A DNA stretch of 64,000 bases from Streptomyces roseofulvus (GTDB taxonomy: Bacteria > Actinomycetota > Actinomycetes > Streptomycetales > Streptomycetaceae): positions 496,001 to 560,000 of the forward strand of contig NZ_BAAAWE010000001.1 in assembly GCF_039534915.1 (NCBI RefSeq). Direction: 5' to 3'. Under the pieces are notes generated by a model. The model saw nothing but the letters and a program-made list of their open reading frames with translations, was not told the origin of the DNA and made no database searches. Shown here piece after piece: positions 19,504 through 29,249 of the stretch. The position numbers and the translations under genes were made by a program. Position 1 is the first letter of the stretch; each line of letters opens with the position of its first letter.

Positions 19504-20384
19504 GGCGGACGAAATCCCTGCCCGTCTTCGTGCGGCGCTGGGCGGAGCGGCGCACCGGCCCGCTCGTGGCCGTACGCGACGCATCGCACGACTGGCACCG
19601 CTCCCGGGTGTGGGAGCTGGCGGGCGGGGGCGGCGGCCGCTAGTACGTGAAGGTGTCGCCCTCGGTCAAGTTCTTCACCCGCGAGACGAGGGCCTACCGA
19701 GACGTCGTTCCCGCGCTCGGGCACCACCGGGCGCCCCAGTTCCTCGACAGCCGTGCGGACGCCTTGGCGCTCCTGCTCACCGCGGCGCCCGGTGCTCCGG
19801 CGCCGGGCCTGGACCTGACCGCTGCCACGTGGCGGGCCGTGCACGCACAGGCCGGCGAGCTGTCCGCCCGGCTCCACGAGGCCGGTCCGCTCGACCCCCG
19901 CGACCGGACGGAGGCCGAAGCGTCGCTGACCGCCGCGGCCGACGGTGCGGAGACGTACCTGGGCCGTGCCGGGGACCGGCTCACCGGCGACGAGCGGCAG
20001 CTGGTACGCGACTACGCGGCCCGGCTCCGCCGCGTGGGACCGGTGCCGCTCGGCACCATCCACGGCGACAACCAGCCGCGGAACTGGCTGTGGTCCGAGA
20101 CGGGGCTCGCGCTCGTCGACTTCGAGCGCACGCGCCCCGCCGCCCGCGTACAGGACCTCGTCATCCTCGCCGCCACCGAGTGGCTCGACCACCCCGACCG
20201 CCGGCAGGCCTTCCTCCAGGCGTACGGGCGAGACCTCACCGGCGCCGAACGGCACGCGCTGCGCTGCCTGACCGCGCTCGACGCGGTCAACTGCCTGGCC
20301 TGGGGCCCGGATAACGACCACCCCGAGGTCACCGCCCGCGGCCGGCGAACCCTCGACCGGCTCATGAGGGAGGACCGACCGTGA
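19500..20384 (+). pseudogene. Aminoglycoside-phosphotransferase-fold gene broken by TAG
   Basis: Codons 19500-19640 encode the N-terminal lobe (RRWAERRTGPLVAVRDASHD, then SRVWELAG), an in-frame TAG stands at 19641-19643, and the same frame continues with YVKVSPSVKFFTRETRAYRD and the rest of a kinase-like fold including the Brenner motif IHGDNQPRNWLW. In the family the two parts form one protein, the stop falling just before the lysine strand (YVKV). Re-initiation at GTG 19647 would drop the N-terminal lobe and has no ribosome site. It is probably a recent nonsense mutation, or a sequencing error. Confidence 0.7.
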
Positions 20385-20473
20385 GCGACGCCCGCGCGGC
20401 CGACCTCGACGTGCCGCGCCGCTGCGCCCTGCGGCCCTGACCACCTAGCCCCTCGAACGGAACGAAACACCTG

Positions 20474-20599
20474 ATGCTGGACATCGAGAAGCACATCGCC
20501 GCCGTCTGGACCCTCTACGGTGCGTTCACGCGTACCCTCGGCCCGGCAGGCGAGCGGCCCGCCGGTGCGGTGTCAGTCGGACCGGGCGGGGGCCCGTAG
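20474..20599 (+). CDS. Short ORF of unknown status (41 aa)
   Basis: It begins MLDIEKHIAAVWTLYGAF, which looks like a real helical protein start, but runs into the opposite-strand 3' end of the sensor kinase and stops at 20599. It could be the stub of a gene truncated at this spot. A second 19-codon frame at 20381-20440 is coupled to the phosphotransferase stop (GTGA). Neither is recognisable. Confidence 0.25.
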   Translation: MLDIEKHIAAVWTLYGAFTRTLGPAGERPAGAVSVGPGGGP

Positions 20600-21694
20600 T
20601 TCGATCGTGTAGCCGCCTTCCGGGGTGGGGGCGGCGGTCAGGGTGCCGTCGAGGAGTTCGGCGCGTTCCTTCAGGCCGATGAGGCCGTGGCGGGCGCTGG
20701 GCAGGGCGACGGACGGGCGGGTGGGGGCGGTGTTGGTGACGGTGACGCCGAAGTGGTGCGCGTCGTGCCACAGGCGTACGTCGGCGCGGGCTCCGGGGGC
20801 GTGCTTGCGCACGTTGGTGAGGGCTTCCTGGACCGTGCGGTAGACGGTGCGCTGGGCGGTGGTGCTGATCTCGGAAGGGAGCCGTCCGGTCAGGGTGGTC
20901 TCGATGCCGCTGCTGGCGATGAGCTGCTGGAGGTCGGCGAGGGTGGGCTGGGGGGTGAGTTCGGTGGCGTTGCCGCCTGAGGCGCGGAGCAGGGTGACCA
21001 TGTGGCGGAGTTCGTCGAGGGTGTTCGCGCTCAGGGTGCGGATGGTGCGGGCGGCCTCGCGGGCGTCGGGGTCCTTGGCGGCCATCTGGAGGGCTCCTGC
21101 CTGGACGGCGATGAGGCTGACCTGGTGGGAGACGACGTCGTGCATCTCGCGGGCCAGTTGGGCGCGTTCGCGGGCGAGGACGGTCTGGGCGTGGAGGGCT
21201 CGTTCGTGCTCACGGGCCTCCTCGACCTCGACGAGCTGGCGGGCCACGTCGTGCCTGGCCTGGACGAGCTGGCCGAAGAGGACGGGGGCGACGGCCGTGG
21301 CCAACGTGTAGACGAACTGAACCAGCGTCCAGGCCCGTTCGCCGTCGGACGCGTCGGACATCGGCCACAGGAGGGTGGCCGCCACGGCGTTCAGCAGGGC
21401 GCAGCCGGCGAGCAGCGGGCGGTTCCTGGTGGCCGCGGCGAGCGTGTACAGGGCGGCGATCGGCGCGACGGCCACGTCCATGAACAGGGTCATGGGGAGG
21501 GTCAGCAGGAAGACGGCCAGCGGGAAGCGTCTGCGCAGGAGCAGGCCGGCGGAGCCGGCGGCGGCGCAGGCCCACATCACGGGGGTGCCCTCGCCCACGA
21601 GGTTGATCCACGCGTCGAGCGCGGCCAGCACCACAAGTCCCGTGTCGACGGCCCAGGGCGGCAGCCGCCGCCAGACCGTCCGGACCGTGCTCAT
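20573..21694 (-). CDS. Two-component sensor histidine kinase (NarL-type partner)
   Basis: A 373-aa membrane kinase. Four or five hydrophobic segments fill residues 15-145; the HisKA_3 dimerisation motif LAREMHDVVSHQVSLIAVQAG contains phospho-acceptor H185; the ATPase N box is QEALTNVRKHAPG and the G box is GLIGLKERAELL. The start overlaps the response-regulator stop (ATGA). The stimulus is unknown, and there is no evidence that it controls the nearby antibiotic cluster. Confidence 0.9.
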   Translation of the reverse strand: MSTVRTVWRRLPPWAVDTGLVVLAALDAWINLVGEGTPVMWACAAAGSAGLLLRRRFPLAVFLLTLPMTLFMDVAVAPIAALYTLAAATRNRPLLAGCALLNAVAATLLWPMSDASDGERAWTLVQFVYTLATAVAPVLFGQLVQARHDVARQLVEVEEAREHERALHAQTVLARERAQLAREMHDVVSHQVSLIAVQAGALQMAAKDPDAREAARTIRTLSANTLDELRHMVTLLRASGGNATELTPQPTLADLQQLIASSGIETTLTGRLPSEISTTAQRTVYRTVQEALTNVRKHAPGARADVRLWHDAHHFGVTVTNTAPTRPSVALPSARHGLIGLKERAELLDGTLTAAPTPEGGYTIELRAPARSD

Positions 21695-22377
21695 CGTCCG
21701 TCGCCCCGTGCCGTGCCGTCGGCGGCGTCGTCGTGGGTGAGCAGGCCGGCGCGCTCGGCGAGGAGCGCGGCCTGGACGCGGCTGGAGACCCGCAGCTTGG
21801 TCAGGATCGAGCTGACGTGGTCCTTGACGGTGCCCGCGCTCAGGTGGATGCGGGTGCCGATGTCGGCGTTGGAGAGTCCTTCCGCGACGAGCACGAGGAC
21901 GTCGCGTTCCCGGTCGCTGAGGAGGCCGACGCGCGCGACGTCCGCGTCCGGGGGCGCTCCGGCTCCCGGGTGGCCGCGGAGCAGGGCGCGCGACGCCTTC
22001 GGGGACATCACGACGCCGCCCGCGGCCAGGGTGCGGACCAGCTGGGCGAGCTGTTCCGGCTCGCTGTCCTTGAGGAGGAAGCCAGACGCTCCCGAGCGCA
22101 GGGCGGTGAGGACGTACTCGTCGGTGTCGAAGGTGGTCAGCATGGCCACGTGCGGCGGGTCGGGCAGTTCCTGGAGCTGCCGCAGGACGGTCAGGCCGTC
22201 GACGTCCGGCATGCGGATGTCGAGGAGGACGACGTCCGGCCGCTCGCGCCGGATCACGTCGGCTGCCTGGGCGCCTTGGGCGGTCGCCACGACCTCGATC
22301 CCGTCGGCCGCGTTCAGGATCATCTCGAAGCCTGACCGCACCAGGGCCTCGTCGTCGACCACCACCACCCGGACCAC
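21691..22377 (-). CDS. Response regulator, NarL/FixJ family
   Basis: A 228-aa protein: receiver domain with acidic pocket VVDDE, phospho-acceptor D53 (VVLLDIRMPD) and conserved LLKDSEPEQ lysine, then a LuxR-type helix-turn-helix (LSDRERDVLVLVAEGLSNADIGTRIHLS). GTG start at 22377. It is co-transcribed with the kinase that follows it. DNA target unknown; the divergent gene at 22638 is a natural candidate. Confidence 0.9.
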   Translation of the reverse strand: MVRVVVVDDEALVRSGFEMILNAADGIEVVATAQGAQAADVIRRERPDVVLLDIRMPDVDGLTVLRQLQELPDPPHVAMLTTFDTDEYVLTALRSGASGFLLKDSEPEQLAQLVRTLAAGGVVMSPKASRALLRGHPGAGAPPDADVARVGLLSDRERDVLVLVAEGLSNADIGTRIHLSAGTVKDHVSSILTKLRVSSRVQAALLAERAGLLTHDDAADGTARGDGR

Positions 22378-22637
22378 CGGCGTCCCGCCTCACACTCTCG
22401 TCTGCGCTGTCCCGCCGCTCGGCGACCCGTACACCCGGGGCTTCGCGTGCTCGTACGGGCTCGCCTGACGTCGACCGTACGTCCGGCAGGGTACGTGGTG
22501 ACGTGATCACCCGGTGCCCGTGGACACCCGGCGGGTCGGCTCCAGCCGGTCGGGGGGTGTGCTCCGGCCGGTCGGCGGGGGCGCCGCCGAAAGCTGCCGG
22601 ATGGTCCGCCTCGGTACCGCGCCGGGAGATTCCTCGT

Positions 22638-23894
22638 ATGACACAGACACAGCCTCCGCAGGCGACCCCAGCTCCGCGGGAGCACCCGGCTCCCCCACCC
22701 GCAGCCTCGCCCGGCCCCGCCGGGAATCCTTCGGGCGCCTCGTCGACGGGGCGCCTGGTCGGCGTGGACCTGGCCCGCGCCCTGGCGGTGTCCGGGATGT
22801 ACGTCGTCCACATCGGCCCGCCCCTGTCGTCCACGCACGGCGTCGGCACCTGGGTCCGGTATCTGGCCGACGGACACTCGTCGGTCCTGTTCGCCACCCT
22901 CGCCGGGTTCTCGCTGATGCTGATCGCGGGCCGCCGCGAGCCGAAGACCGGCCTGGCCGGCCGGCAGGCGAAGGCCCGGATCGCGCTCCGCGCCGTGATC
23001 CTGCTGGCGCTGGGAACGGTGCTGGCGCGGGAGTACGGGGGCGTGATCATCCTGGGCTTCTACGGCGTCTACTTCCTCCTCGCCCTGCCCCTGCTGCGGC
23101 TGTCCGCCAAGGCACTGGCGATCACCGCGGCCGGGCTCGCGCTCGTCACGCCGCAGCTGGCGTTTTTCCTGAACGCGCTGCTCGGCGAGTCCGTCCGGCA
23201 GACCGTCGACGCCTACGACCCGCTCAAGAGGATCAGCGAGGTCGGCGTGCTCGACCTGCTGCTCACCGGCTTCTACCCGACGATCACCTGGATGTCGTTC
23301 GTCGTCGCCGGCATGGCGCTCGCCCGCCTCGACCTGTCGGCCGTCCCCGTCCAGCGGTGCCTGGCCGCGCTCGGCGCCGCCCTGACCGCCGGCGCGTACG
23401 GCCTGTCGCTGCTGCTGGCGGGCCCGAACGCGCTGCGCAGCATGGCGGAGGACGGGAAGTCGTCCGCCGGGTTCGAGAAGGCGTCGTCGTCCGGCAGCGG
23501 ATCCTTCGAGGCCCCGCGGCGGGCGGCCTCGGAACTGCTCTCCGCCGGGCCGCACAGCGGCACCACCTTCGACATCATCGGCAGCGTCGGCGTCGCCATC
23601 CTCGTCATCGTCGGTGCGGCGGTGCTCATGGACCGCCTGCCGCGCCTGCGCACCCTGGCGAAGCCCGTCGTCGCCGTGGGCACCATGTCCCTGACGGCCT
23701 ACGTCGGCCACTTCGTCGCCCAGTCCCTGCTCGGGGTCTCGGCCGGCGAGAGCACCCAGACGTCCTGGATCCCCGTGCTCACGTTCGTCCTCGGGGCGAT
23801 CGCCTTCGCCGCGGTATGGTCCCGCTTCTTCCGCCGCGGACCGCTGGAGGCGTTGCTCAACGCCGCGACGAAGCCCGCGAAGCACGTGCGCTGA
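22638..23894 (+). CDS. DUF418/HGSNAT-like multi-spanning membrane protein
   Basis: A 418-aa protein with a disordered Pro-rich N-terminus (residues 1-35) and about ten membrane helices. The motif GRLVGVDLARALAVSGMYVVHIGP at residues 37-60 is typical of DUF418 and heparan-alpha-glucosaminide acetyltransferase-like proteins, thought to move acyl groups across the membrane. ATG 22638 is chosen because the family begins close before that motif. It is divergent from the two-component system and may be its target. Confidence 0.75.
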   Translation: MTQTQPPQATPAPREHPAPPPAASPGPAGNPSGASSTGRLVGVDLARALAVSGMYVVHIGPPLSSTHGVGTWVRYLADGHSSVLFATLAGFSLMLIAGRREPKTGLAGRQAKARIALRAVILLALGTVLAREYGGVIILGFYGVYFLLALPLLRLSAKALAITAAGLALVTPQLAFFLNALLGESVRQTVDAYDPLKRISEVGVLDLLLTGFYPTITWMSFVVAGMALARLDLSAVPVQRCLAALGAALTAGAYGLSLLLAGPNALRSMAEDGKSSAGFEKASSSGSGSFEAPRRAASELLSAGPHSGTTFDIIGSVGVAILVIVGAAVLMDRLPRLRTLAKPVVAVGTMSLTAYVGHFVAQSLLGVSAGESTQTSWIPVLTFVLGAIAFAAVWSRFFRRGPLEALLNAATKPAKHVR

Positions 23895-23902
23895 CGCCGG
23901 CC

Positions 23903-23931
23903 GGGGCGGGCCGTCTTCGATGGCCCGCCCC
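23903..23931. terminator. Bidirectional hairpin terminator
   Basis: A perfect 10-bp stem GGGGCGGGCC (23903-23912) / GGCCCGCCCC (23922-23931) with a 9-nt loop, between convergent genes. It is a convenient left boundary for the antibiotic cluster. Confidence 0.7.
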
Positions 23932-23996
23932 GTCTCCGCCTCCCGTCGACCGGCGCTCGGCCTGGCTCACGAGGCGGCAGCGCCGGGGCCGGCCCC

Positions 23997-25784
23997 TCAG
24001 CCGGCGGCGCCGCCCGCCGGGGTCAGGAGTTGGGTCGCGGCGAGTCGGGCGTACAGGGCGTCCTCGGCCACCAGCTCGTCGTGGGTGCCGATGGCGCGGA
24101 CCCGGCCGGCGTCCATGACGACGATGCGGTCGGCGTCGGTCACCGTCGACAGGCGGTGGGCCACGACCAGGACGGTGGTCTCCCGTGCCGTCTCGGCGAT
24201 GACGTCCCGCAGGGCCAGTTCGTTGACCGCGTCGAGCTGCGAGGTCGCCTCGTCGAGGAGCAGCAGCCGGGGCCTGCGCAGCAGGGCGCGGGCGATCGCG
24301 ACGCGCTGGCGCTCGCCGCCGGACAGCTTGGAGCCGCGGTGGCCCACCAGGGTGTCCAGGCCGTGCGGGAGACGGTCGACGAGGGTGTCGAGTCCGGTCC
24401 GGGCGAGGACGGCGCGGACGTCGTCGTCCGTCGCGCCCGGTGCGCTGAAGACCAGGTTCTCGCGCAGCGTGCCGGCCAGGACGGGTGCGTCCTGCTCGAC
24501 GTACCCGATGACGGACCGCAGTTCGGACAGCGGCCACTGCCGTATGTCCCTGCCGTCGACGAGGATGCGGCCGCCGGTCGCCTCGTAGAACCGCTCGATG
24601 AGCGCGAAGACCGTCGACTTGCCCGCGCCCGACGGCCCGACGAAGGCCGTCATCCCGGCGCCCTGCACCTCGAAGTCCACCTGGCGGTGGACGGGGGGCA
24701 GCCCGGGACCGTACCGGAAGGACACGTCCTCGAAGCGGACCGACGCCGGACGCGCCTCGGTCCGCACCGGCTCGTGCGCCGGCGGCGGCTCCGCCGGCAG
24801 GCGGTCCACCTCCGCGATCCGGGCGATCGCGGCCGCGCCCTCCTGGTACGCGGTGGCGGCCTCGACCAGCCTGTACACCGGCTCCATGAGGGAGAAGAGG
24901 TACAGCAGGAAGGCGATGAGCGTGGAGACGGGAATGTCGCCGGACGCCACGCGCGCCCCGCCGACCGCGAGCACCGCGAGGAACGCCAACTCGACGGCGA
25001 GGTTGTCCGCGGTCCCCAGCAGCGCCTCCCACTTGGCGCCGCGCACGCCGTGCCGCCATGCCCGCCGGGCCGACGCCTCGACGCGGGCGGTCTCCCGCTC
25101 CTCGGCGCCGGAGGCCTTCACCGTGCGGAACGCGCCGAAGACCCGCTCCAGGTCGGTGAACATCTCGCCGACCGCGGCCTGGGAGCGCTCGGCGGCCCGC
25201 CCGATCCTCGGCATCACGAGGCCGGCGCCCGCGCCGACGACCGCGACCACGCCGAGCGTGACGCCGAGCAGGACGACATCGAGGAAGGCCATCACCACGA
25301 CGGCCGCGATCAGCGTGACCGTCCCGGTCGCGGCGTTGACCACCGCCTGGGTGCTCACCGCCCGCAGCAGCGTGGTGTCGGAGGTGACGCGGGACATCAG
25401 ATCGCCCGGCTGCGTCCGGTCCACCGCGGTGAGCCGCAGCCGCAGCAGCCGGCCGACGAGGCTGCGGCGGGCGGCCAGGACCACCGACTCCGCCGTCCGT
25501 TCCAGGACGTACGCGCCGAACGCCTCGGCCACCGCGCTCAGCAGCACCAGCACGGTCAGCGCCCACAGGACCGTGGCGAGCGTGCCGCCGGACGAGAGCC
25601 GGTCGACCAGCGCCTTCGTGGCCAGCGGCTGCAGCAGCCCGCCGGCCGCCCCCACGAGCGTCGACAGCAGGCCCAGGGCCACGGTCCGGCGGTGCGGGCG
25701 GATGTACGTGTACAGCGCCCTGAGCGTCTCGCGGACGCGCAGGGACTCGGCACCCGTCGCCTCCGGGGCGGATGCGGTGTTCAC
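23997..25784 (-). CDS. ABC exporter (membrane + ATPase), probably self-resistance
   Basis: A 595-aa half-transporter with six helices in residues 20-330 and an ATPase domain: Walker A GPSGAGKST, signature LSGGERQRVAIARALL, Walker B LLLLDEATSQLD, H-loop VAHRLST. GTG start at 25784 behind AAGGAA. It resembles MsbA-like multidrug exporters that often adjoin polyketide clusters. It lies in the same direction as ACP-KS-beta-KS-alpha and may share their transcript, so export of the cluster product is likely but not proven. Confidence 0.85.
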   Translation of the reverse strand: MNTASAPEATGAESLRVRETLRALYTYIRPHRRTVALGLLSTLVGAAGGLLQPLATKALVDRLSSGGTLATVLWALTVLVLLSAVAEAFGAYVLERTAESVVLAARRSLVGRLLRLRLTAVDRTQPGDLMSRVTSDTTLLRAVSTQAVVNAATGTVTLIAAVVVMAFLDVVLLGVTLGVVAVVGAGAGLVMPRIGRAAERSQAAVGEMFTDLERVFGAFRTVKASGAEERETARVEASARRAWRHGVRGAKWEALLGTADNLAVELAFLAVLAVGGARVASGDIPVSTLIAFLLYLFSLMEPVYRLVEAATAYQEGAAAIARIAEVDRLPAEPPPAHEPVRTEARPASVRFEDVSFRYGPGLPPVHRQVDFEVQGAGMTAFVGPSGAGKSTVFALIERFYEATGGRILVDGRDIRQWPLSELRSVIGYVEQDAPVLAGTLRENLVFSAPGATDDDVRAVLARTGLDTLVDRLPHGLDTLVGHRGSKLSGGERQRVAIARALLRRPRLLLLDEATSQLDAVNELALRDVIAETARETTVLVVAHRLSTVTDADRIVVMDAGRVRAIGTHDELVAEDALYARLAATQLLTPAGGAAG

Positions 25785-25794
25785 AGGATTCCTT

Positions 25795-26013
25795 TCAGCG
25801 AGGGGGTCCGGCGGCCGTGGCGACGATCAGGTGCACCACGGCCTCGCGGAGATCAGGGCGTGCGGCCACCAGACAGAGGCCGCACGCCACCGACGCCGTC
25901 ACGAGGAGCTCCCCGAACCCGCTCGTGGGCCGCCGGACGGGTTCTCGCGTCACCGTGGCGGCCGGGGACCGGCGGATGGTGGAGGGCGCCTTCTCCTGGG
26001 TGCGTCGGGTCAT
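25795..26013 (-). CDS. Small hypothetical protein (72 aa)
   Basis: It lies between the ACP gene and the ABC exporter, 10 bp upstream of the exporter start. The N-terminal half is basic and hydrophilic; residues about 33-50 (GELLVTASVACGLCLVAA) could form one membrane helix. GGAGG is almost adjacent to the ATG at 26013, which is poor spacing. No family recognised. It could be spurious, but it fills an otherwise empty operonic gap. Confidence 0.4.
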   Translation of the reverse strand: MTRRTQEKAPSTIRRSPAATVTREPVRRPTSGFGELLVTASVACGLCLVAARPDLREAVVHLIVATAAGPPR

Positions 26014-26078
26014 GCCTCCAGGGTGGAAGCCGGGGCGCTCCGTCGGCCATCCGCCGATCGGCGGGTGCGCCCCCGCCG

Positions 26079-26345
26079 TCAGGCGGCCTCGGCGAGGACG
26101 CGGTTGACCAGGGTGGTGAGCTCGGCCGGGGTCCCGGCCGCGGCGAACTCCTGCTCGTCGAGGGCCACGCCGAACTCCCGTTCCAGACGGCTCAGTGTCT
26201 CCAGCATGGCCAGGGAGTCGTAGCCGAGCGAGGCGAACTCGATGTCCTCGGGGCTGCGGTCGGTCTCGATCGCGTCGCCGTCGCCGGCGCACTCGCGCAG
26301 GATCTCCATGAGCCTGTCGGTCGTCAGTCGGTCCATGATCGCCAT
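26079..26345 (-). CDS. Type II polyketide acyl carrier protein
   Basis: An 88-aa ACP. The phosphopantetheine attachment serine is S44 in LGYDSLAMLETL, where family members carry DSL in the same context. It carries the growing poly-beta-ketone between KS-alpha/KS-beta and the downstream enzymes. ATG 26345 has AGGAGA upstream. It follows KS-beta by 37 bp, giving the standard KS-CLF-ACP order of the minimal polyketide synthase. Confidence 0.93.
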   Translation of the reverse strand: MAIMDRLTTDRLMEILRECAGDGDAIETDRSPEDIEFASLGYDSLAMLETLSRLEREFGVALDEQEFAAAGTPAELTTLVNRVLAEAA

Positions 26346-26382
26346 GTCTCCTGTCAGGGGTGTGGGGGTGGGACGGGTGGGG

Positions 26383-27600
26383 TCAGTTCGGGGCCGTGAC
26401 GACCAGGGCCGAGTTGAACCCTCCTTGTCCCCGGGCGAGGATCAGCGCCGCGGCGAGCGGGACCCGGCGCGGGGCCGTCACGAGGTCGAGGGTGTGGTCC
26501 GGCAGCGGTCGGGCGACGTGGACGGTCGGGGGGATGACGCCGTCGCGCAGCGCCAGGAGGGCCGTGGCGACGTCGACGGCGGGGCCTCCGGCGCTCAGCC
26601 GGCCGGTCATGGTCTTGGGCGCGGTGACCGGGACCCCGTGGGGTCCGAAGAGGGAACGCAGCGCGTCGGCCTCGGCGGCGTCCTGCTCCGGGGTGCCCGC
26701 GGCGTCGGCGAAGACGACGTCGATGTCCTCGGGCCCGAGCCCGGCGTCGTCGAGGGCGGCGCGGGCGGCCCGTTCGAGGTTCGCGGGGCGGCCCGAGCCG
26801 GGCGGCGGGTCGAAGGTCGCCGCGTAGCCCGCCAACCGACCGTACCGACGGCGGGCGCCGCGCGCCCGTGCGGACTCCTCGCTCTCCAGGACGAGCAGGG
26901 CGCCGCCCTCCCCGGGCACGTAGCCGGCCGCGTCGGCGGCGAAGGGCCGGTAGGCGAGGGCCGGGTCGGACTCCCGGCTCATCCTGTCGGTGCTGAGCTG
27001 GGCCACCCAGCCCCAGGGGCAGGGGGATCCGTCCACGGCTCCGGCGAGCACCATGGGCTGTCCCCGCCGGAGCTGCCTGCGGGCCTGCCCGAGGGCGTCG
27101 AGGCCGCCCGCCTGTTCGGTGACCAGGGCTCCGGCGGGGCCGCGCAGTCCGTGCCGGATGGAGACCTGTCCGGTGTTCACGGCGTAGAACCAGGCGAAGG
27201 ACTGGTAGGCGCTGACGTACTCGGGCCCCCGGCCCCACAGGTTCTGCAGCTCGCGGTGGCCGAACTCGAAGCCGCCCGCCGACGCGGCGGTGACGACGCC
27301 CACTCCGTACTCCGGGAGCAGGGCAGGGTCGAACCCCGCGTCCGCGAGGGCCCAGTCGGAGGCCACCAGCGCCATCCGGGTCATGTGGTCGGTCTGGGGC
27401 AGGAGCCGGCTGGGCAGGTGCTCCTCCGGGACGAAGTCGGCGACCTCGCCGGCGAGTCGGCTGGGGTAGCGCTCGGCGTCGAACCGCGTGACGGGGCCGA
27501 TCGCCGAGGCGCCGCTCAGGGTGTTCGTCCAGTGCTCCTCGTGACCCAGCCCGGTGGGGGCCAGGACCCCCATCCCGGTGATCACCGTGTCCGCGTTCAC
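26383..27600 (-). CDS. Ketosynthase chain-length factor (KS-beta)
   Basis: A 405-aa KS-fold protein in which the active cysteine is replaced: Q163 in [12 protein letters not shown] is the diagnostic CLF substitution that lets this subunit decarboxylate malonyl-ACP and set chain length. GTG start at 27600 overlaps the KS-alpha stop (GTGA), as normal for this heterodimer. Chain length cannot be read directly, but the accompanying cyclases fit a decaketide. Confidence 0.95.
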   Translation of the reverse strand: MNADTVITGMGVLAPTGLGHEEHWTNTLSGASAIGPVTRFDAERYPSRLAGEVADFVPEEHLPSRLLPQTDHMTRMALVASDWALADAGFDPALLPEYGVGVVTAASAGGFEFGHRELQNLWGRGPEYVSAYQSFAWFYAVNTGQVSIRHGLRGPAGALVTEQAGGLDALGQARRQLRRGQPMVLAGAVDGSPCPWGWVAQLSTDRMSRESDPALAYRPFAADAAGYVPGEGGALLVLESEESARARGARRRYGRLAGYAATFDPPPGSGRPANLERAARAALDDAGLGPEDIDVVFADAAGTPEQDAAEADALRSLFGPHGVPVTAPKTMTGRLSAGGPAVDVATALLALRDGVIPPTVHVARPLPDHTLDLVTAPRRVPLAAALILARGQGGFNSALVVTAPN

Positions 27601-28889
27601 GCCGCCGCCCTGCCGCGGGCGCCGGATCCGGACAGCACCATGGCGCTCTGGAAGCCCCCGAACCCGCTGCCGACCGTGAGGACGTTGTCGACCGGCAGGG
27701 AGCGGGCCTCCAGGGGGACGTAGTCCAGGTCGCACTCGGGATCGGGCTCACGCAGATTGGCGGTGGGCGGGACCGCGTCGTGGCGGATGGCGAGGGCGCA
27801 CGCGGCGATCTCCAGGGAGCCGATGGCGCCCAGCGAGTGTCCGATCATCGACTTGATGCTGCTGACGGGTGTCCGGTAGGCGTGCTCCCCGAGGCTCGCC
27901 TTGAAGGCCGCGGTCTCGTGGCGGTCGTTCTGCCTGGTGCCCGAGCCGTGCGCGTTGACGTAGTCGATGGCGGACGGCTCGGTGCGGGCGGTGGCGAGCG
28001 CGACCCTGATCGCCTCGGCCATCTCCCGCCCGTCGGGCCGCAGCCCGGTCATGTGGAAGGCGTTGCAGCGGGAGGCGAATCCGGAGATCTCCGCGTACAC
28101 CTGGGCGCCCCGGCGGCGGGCGTGCTCCCGCTCCTCCAGGACGAAGACGGCGGCCCCCTCGCCGAGGACGAAACCCCGGCGGGTGCGGTCGAAGGGACGG
28201 GACGCCTCGGCCGGCCGGTCGTTGTCGGGGCTCGTGGCCTTGATCGCGTCGAAACAGGCCACGGTGATGGGCGAGATGGGCGCCTCGGTGGCCCCGGCCA
28301 CCATCACGTCGACGGCGCCCTCCGCGATCAGGTCGGCGGCCCGGCCCACGGCGTCGAGGCCCGAGGTGCAGCCCGTGGACACCAGGGAGACCGGTCCTTC
28401 CGCCGCGATGCGGTCGTAGGCCACTTCGGCGGCGATGGAGCTGGGCACGAAGTAGTCGAAGAGGTGGGGCACCGCGTAGGCGTGGTCGACGAGCCACCGG
28501 CTGCCGCTGTCGCTGACGACGGCGTACTCGTTCTCCAGGCTGGTGGTGCAGCCGACCGCGCTGCCGATGACCACGCCGATCCGGGAGCCGTCCAGGGCCT
28601 CGCGGTCGATCCCGCTGTCGTCGATTCCCTCCCGCGCGGCGACCACCGCGAATTGCGTGGCCCGGTCCATTCGGCGCGTCTGCCTGGGCGTGAGACCTGC
28701 CGCCGCGGCGTCGAAGTCGCATTCCGCGGCAATGCGGGAACGATAGGGCGCGGGATCGAAAGCCGTGATGGCGCGGGTGGCGGTGCGACCTGCCGTCAGA
28801 AGGTCCCAGAACGGTTTCACGCCGATGGCACCGGGAGCCACGACCCCGATTCCCGTGATGACCACACGCCGATTCGTCGTCGTATTCAT
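27597..28889 (-). CDS. Beta-ketoacyl synthase KS-alpha (type II polyketide synthase)
   Basis: A 430-aa condensing enzyme with the full triad: C174 ([10 protein letters not shown]), H314 (NAHGSGT) and H351 (GHSLGA). It pairs with the adjacent KS-beta to build the aromatic polyketide backbone. The ATG at 28889 is preceded by a GGGGGA site. A 720-bp divergent region separates it from the SARP activator gene; SARP-type direct repeats lie about 210 bp upstream of the start. Confidence 0.96.
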   Translation of the reverse strand: MNTTTNRRVVITGIGVVAPGAIGVKPFWDLLTAGRTATRAITAFDPAPYRSRIAAECDFDAAAAGLTPRQTRRMDRATQFAVVAAREGIDDSGIDREALDGSRIGVVIGSAVGCTTSLENEYAVVSDSGSRWLVDHAYAVPHLFDYFVPSSIAAEVAYDRIAAEGPVSLVSTGCTSGLDAVGRAADLIAEGAVDVMVAGATEAPISPITVACFDAIKATSPDNDRPAEASRPFDRTRRGFVLGEGAAVFVLEEREHARRRGAQVYAEISGFASRCNAFHMTGLRPDGREMAEAIRVALATARTEPSAIDYVNAHGSGTRQNDRHETAAFKASLGEHAYRTPVSSIKSMIGHSLGAIGSLEIAACALAIRHDAVPPTANLREPDPECDLDYVPLEARSLPVDNVLTVGSGFGGFQSAMVLSGSGARGRAAA

Positions 28890-29081
28890 CCGCGTCCCCC
28901 TTCGCCGGTGCTTTCAGCTCTGTTCGTGACGGAGCAGAGCCTTGCGTCGCCCTTATCGGAAGTGTCCACGCGACGAGCGTGCGCGGATTGGCTCGCAGCG
29001 GACTCAATGGCGATTGGAGGAGCGCCGAGAGGCTTGACACGGGCGCCGGAAGCGTGTCGGACGGGGCGCCCGGGAGCGTCG

Positions 29082-29124
29082 CGGAGCGGTCCCTCCGTTT
29101 GAGTCCCGCTGGAGGAACGCTGGA
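29082..29124 (-). promoter_or_regulatory. SARP-type direct repeats upstream of KS-alpha
   Basis: On the minus strand: TCCAGCG, 4 bp, TCCAGCG, 4 bp, TCAAACG (ending at 29096), each unit 11 bp apart. This is the known spacing of SARP sites and close to the DnrI/ActII-ORF4 consensus TCGAGCG. The hexamer 8 bp downstream (29087-29082) is a poor -10, so the exact promoter is uncertain. Confidence 0.55.
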
Positions 29125-29184
29125 GCCGGGGGGCCGGTCGTGGCCCCGGGCAGGGCGCGTACCGGCCGATCTGCCTGGCTCATT

Positions 29185-29249
29185 CGTACGGCCGAGGCGC
29201 GTCCGACGCCATCCGGGGTCGATCCGGAGGGCGATGTTCCGGCCGTACG
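29185..29249. repeat. Perfect 9-bp inverted repeat before the SARP gene
   Basis: CGTACGGCC (29185-29193) and GGCCGTACG (29241-29249), 47 bp apart, each half containing the palindrome CGTACG. It may be a paired operator for an unknown regulator. Confidence 0.35.

Noticed and set aside
19647..20384. Kinase-fold gene as an intact 245-aa protein starting at GTG 19647
   Set aside because: No ribosome site precedes this GTG, and the missing N-terminal lobe is encoded in the same frame just upstream of a TAG, so a broken gene is the simpler reading.
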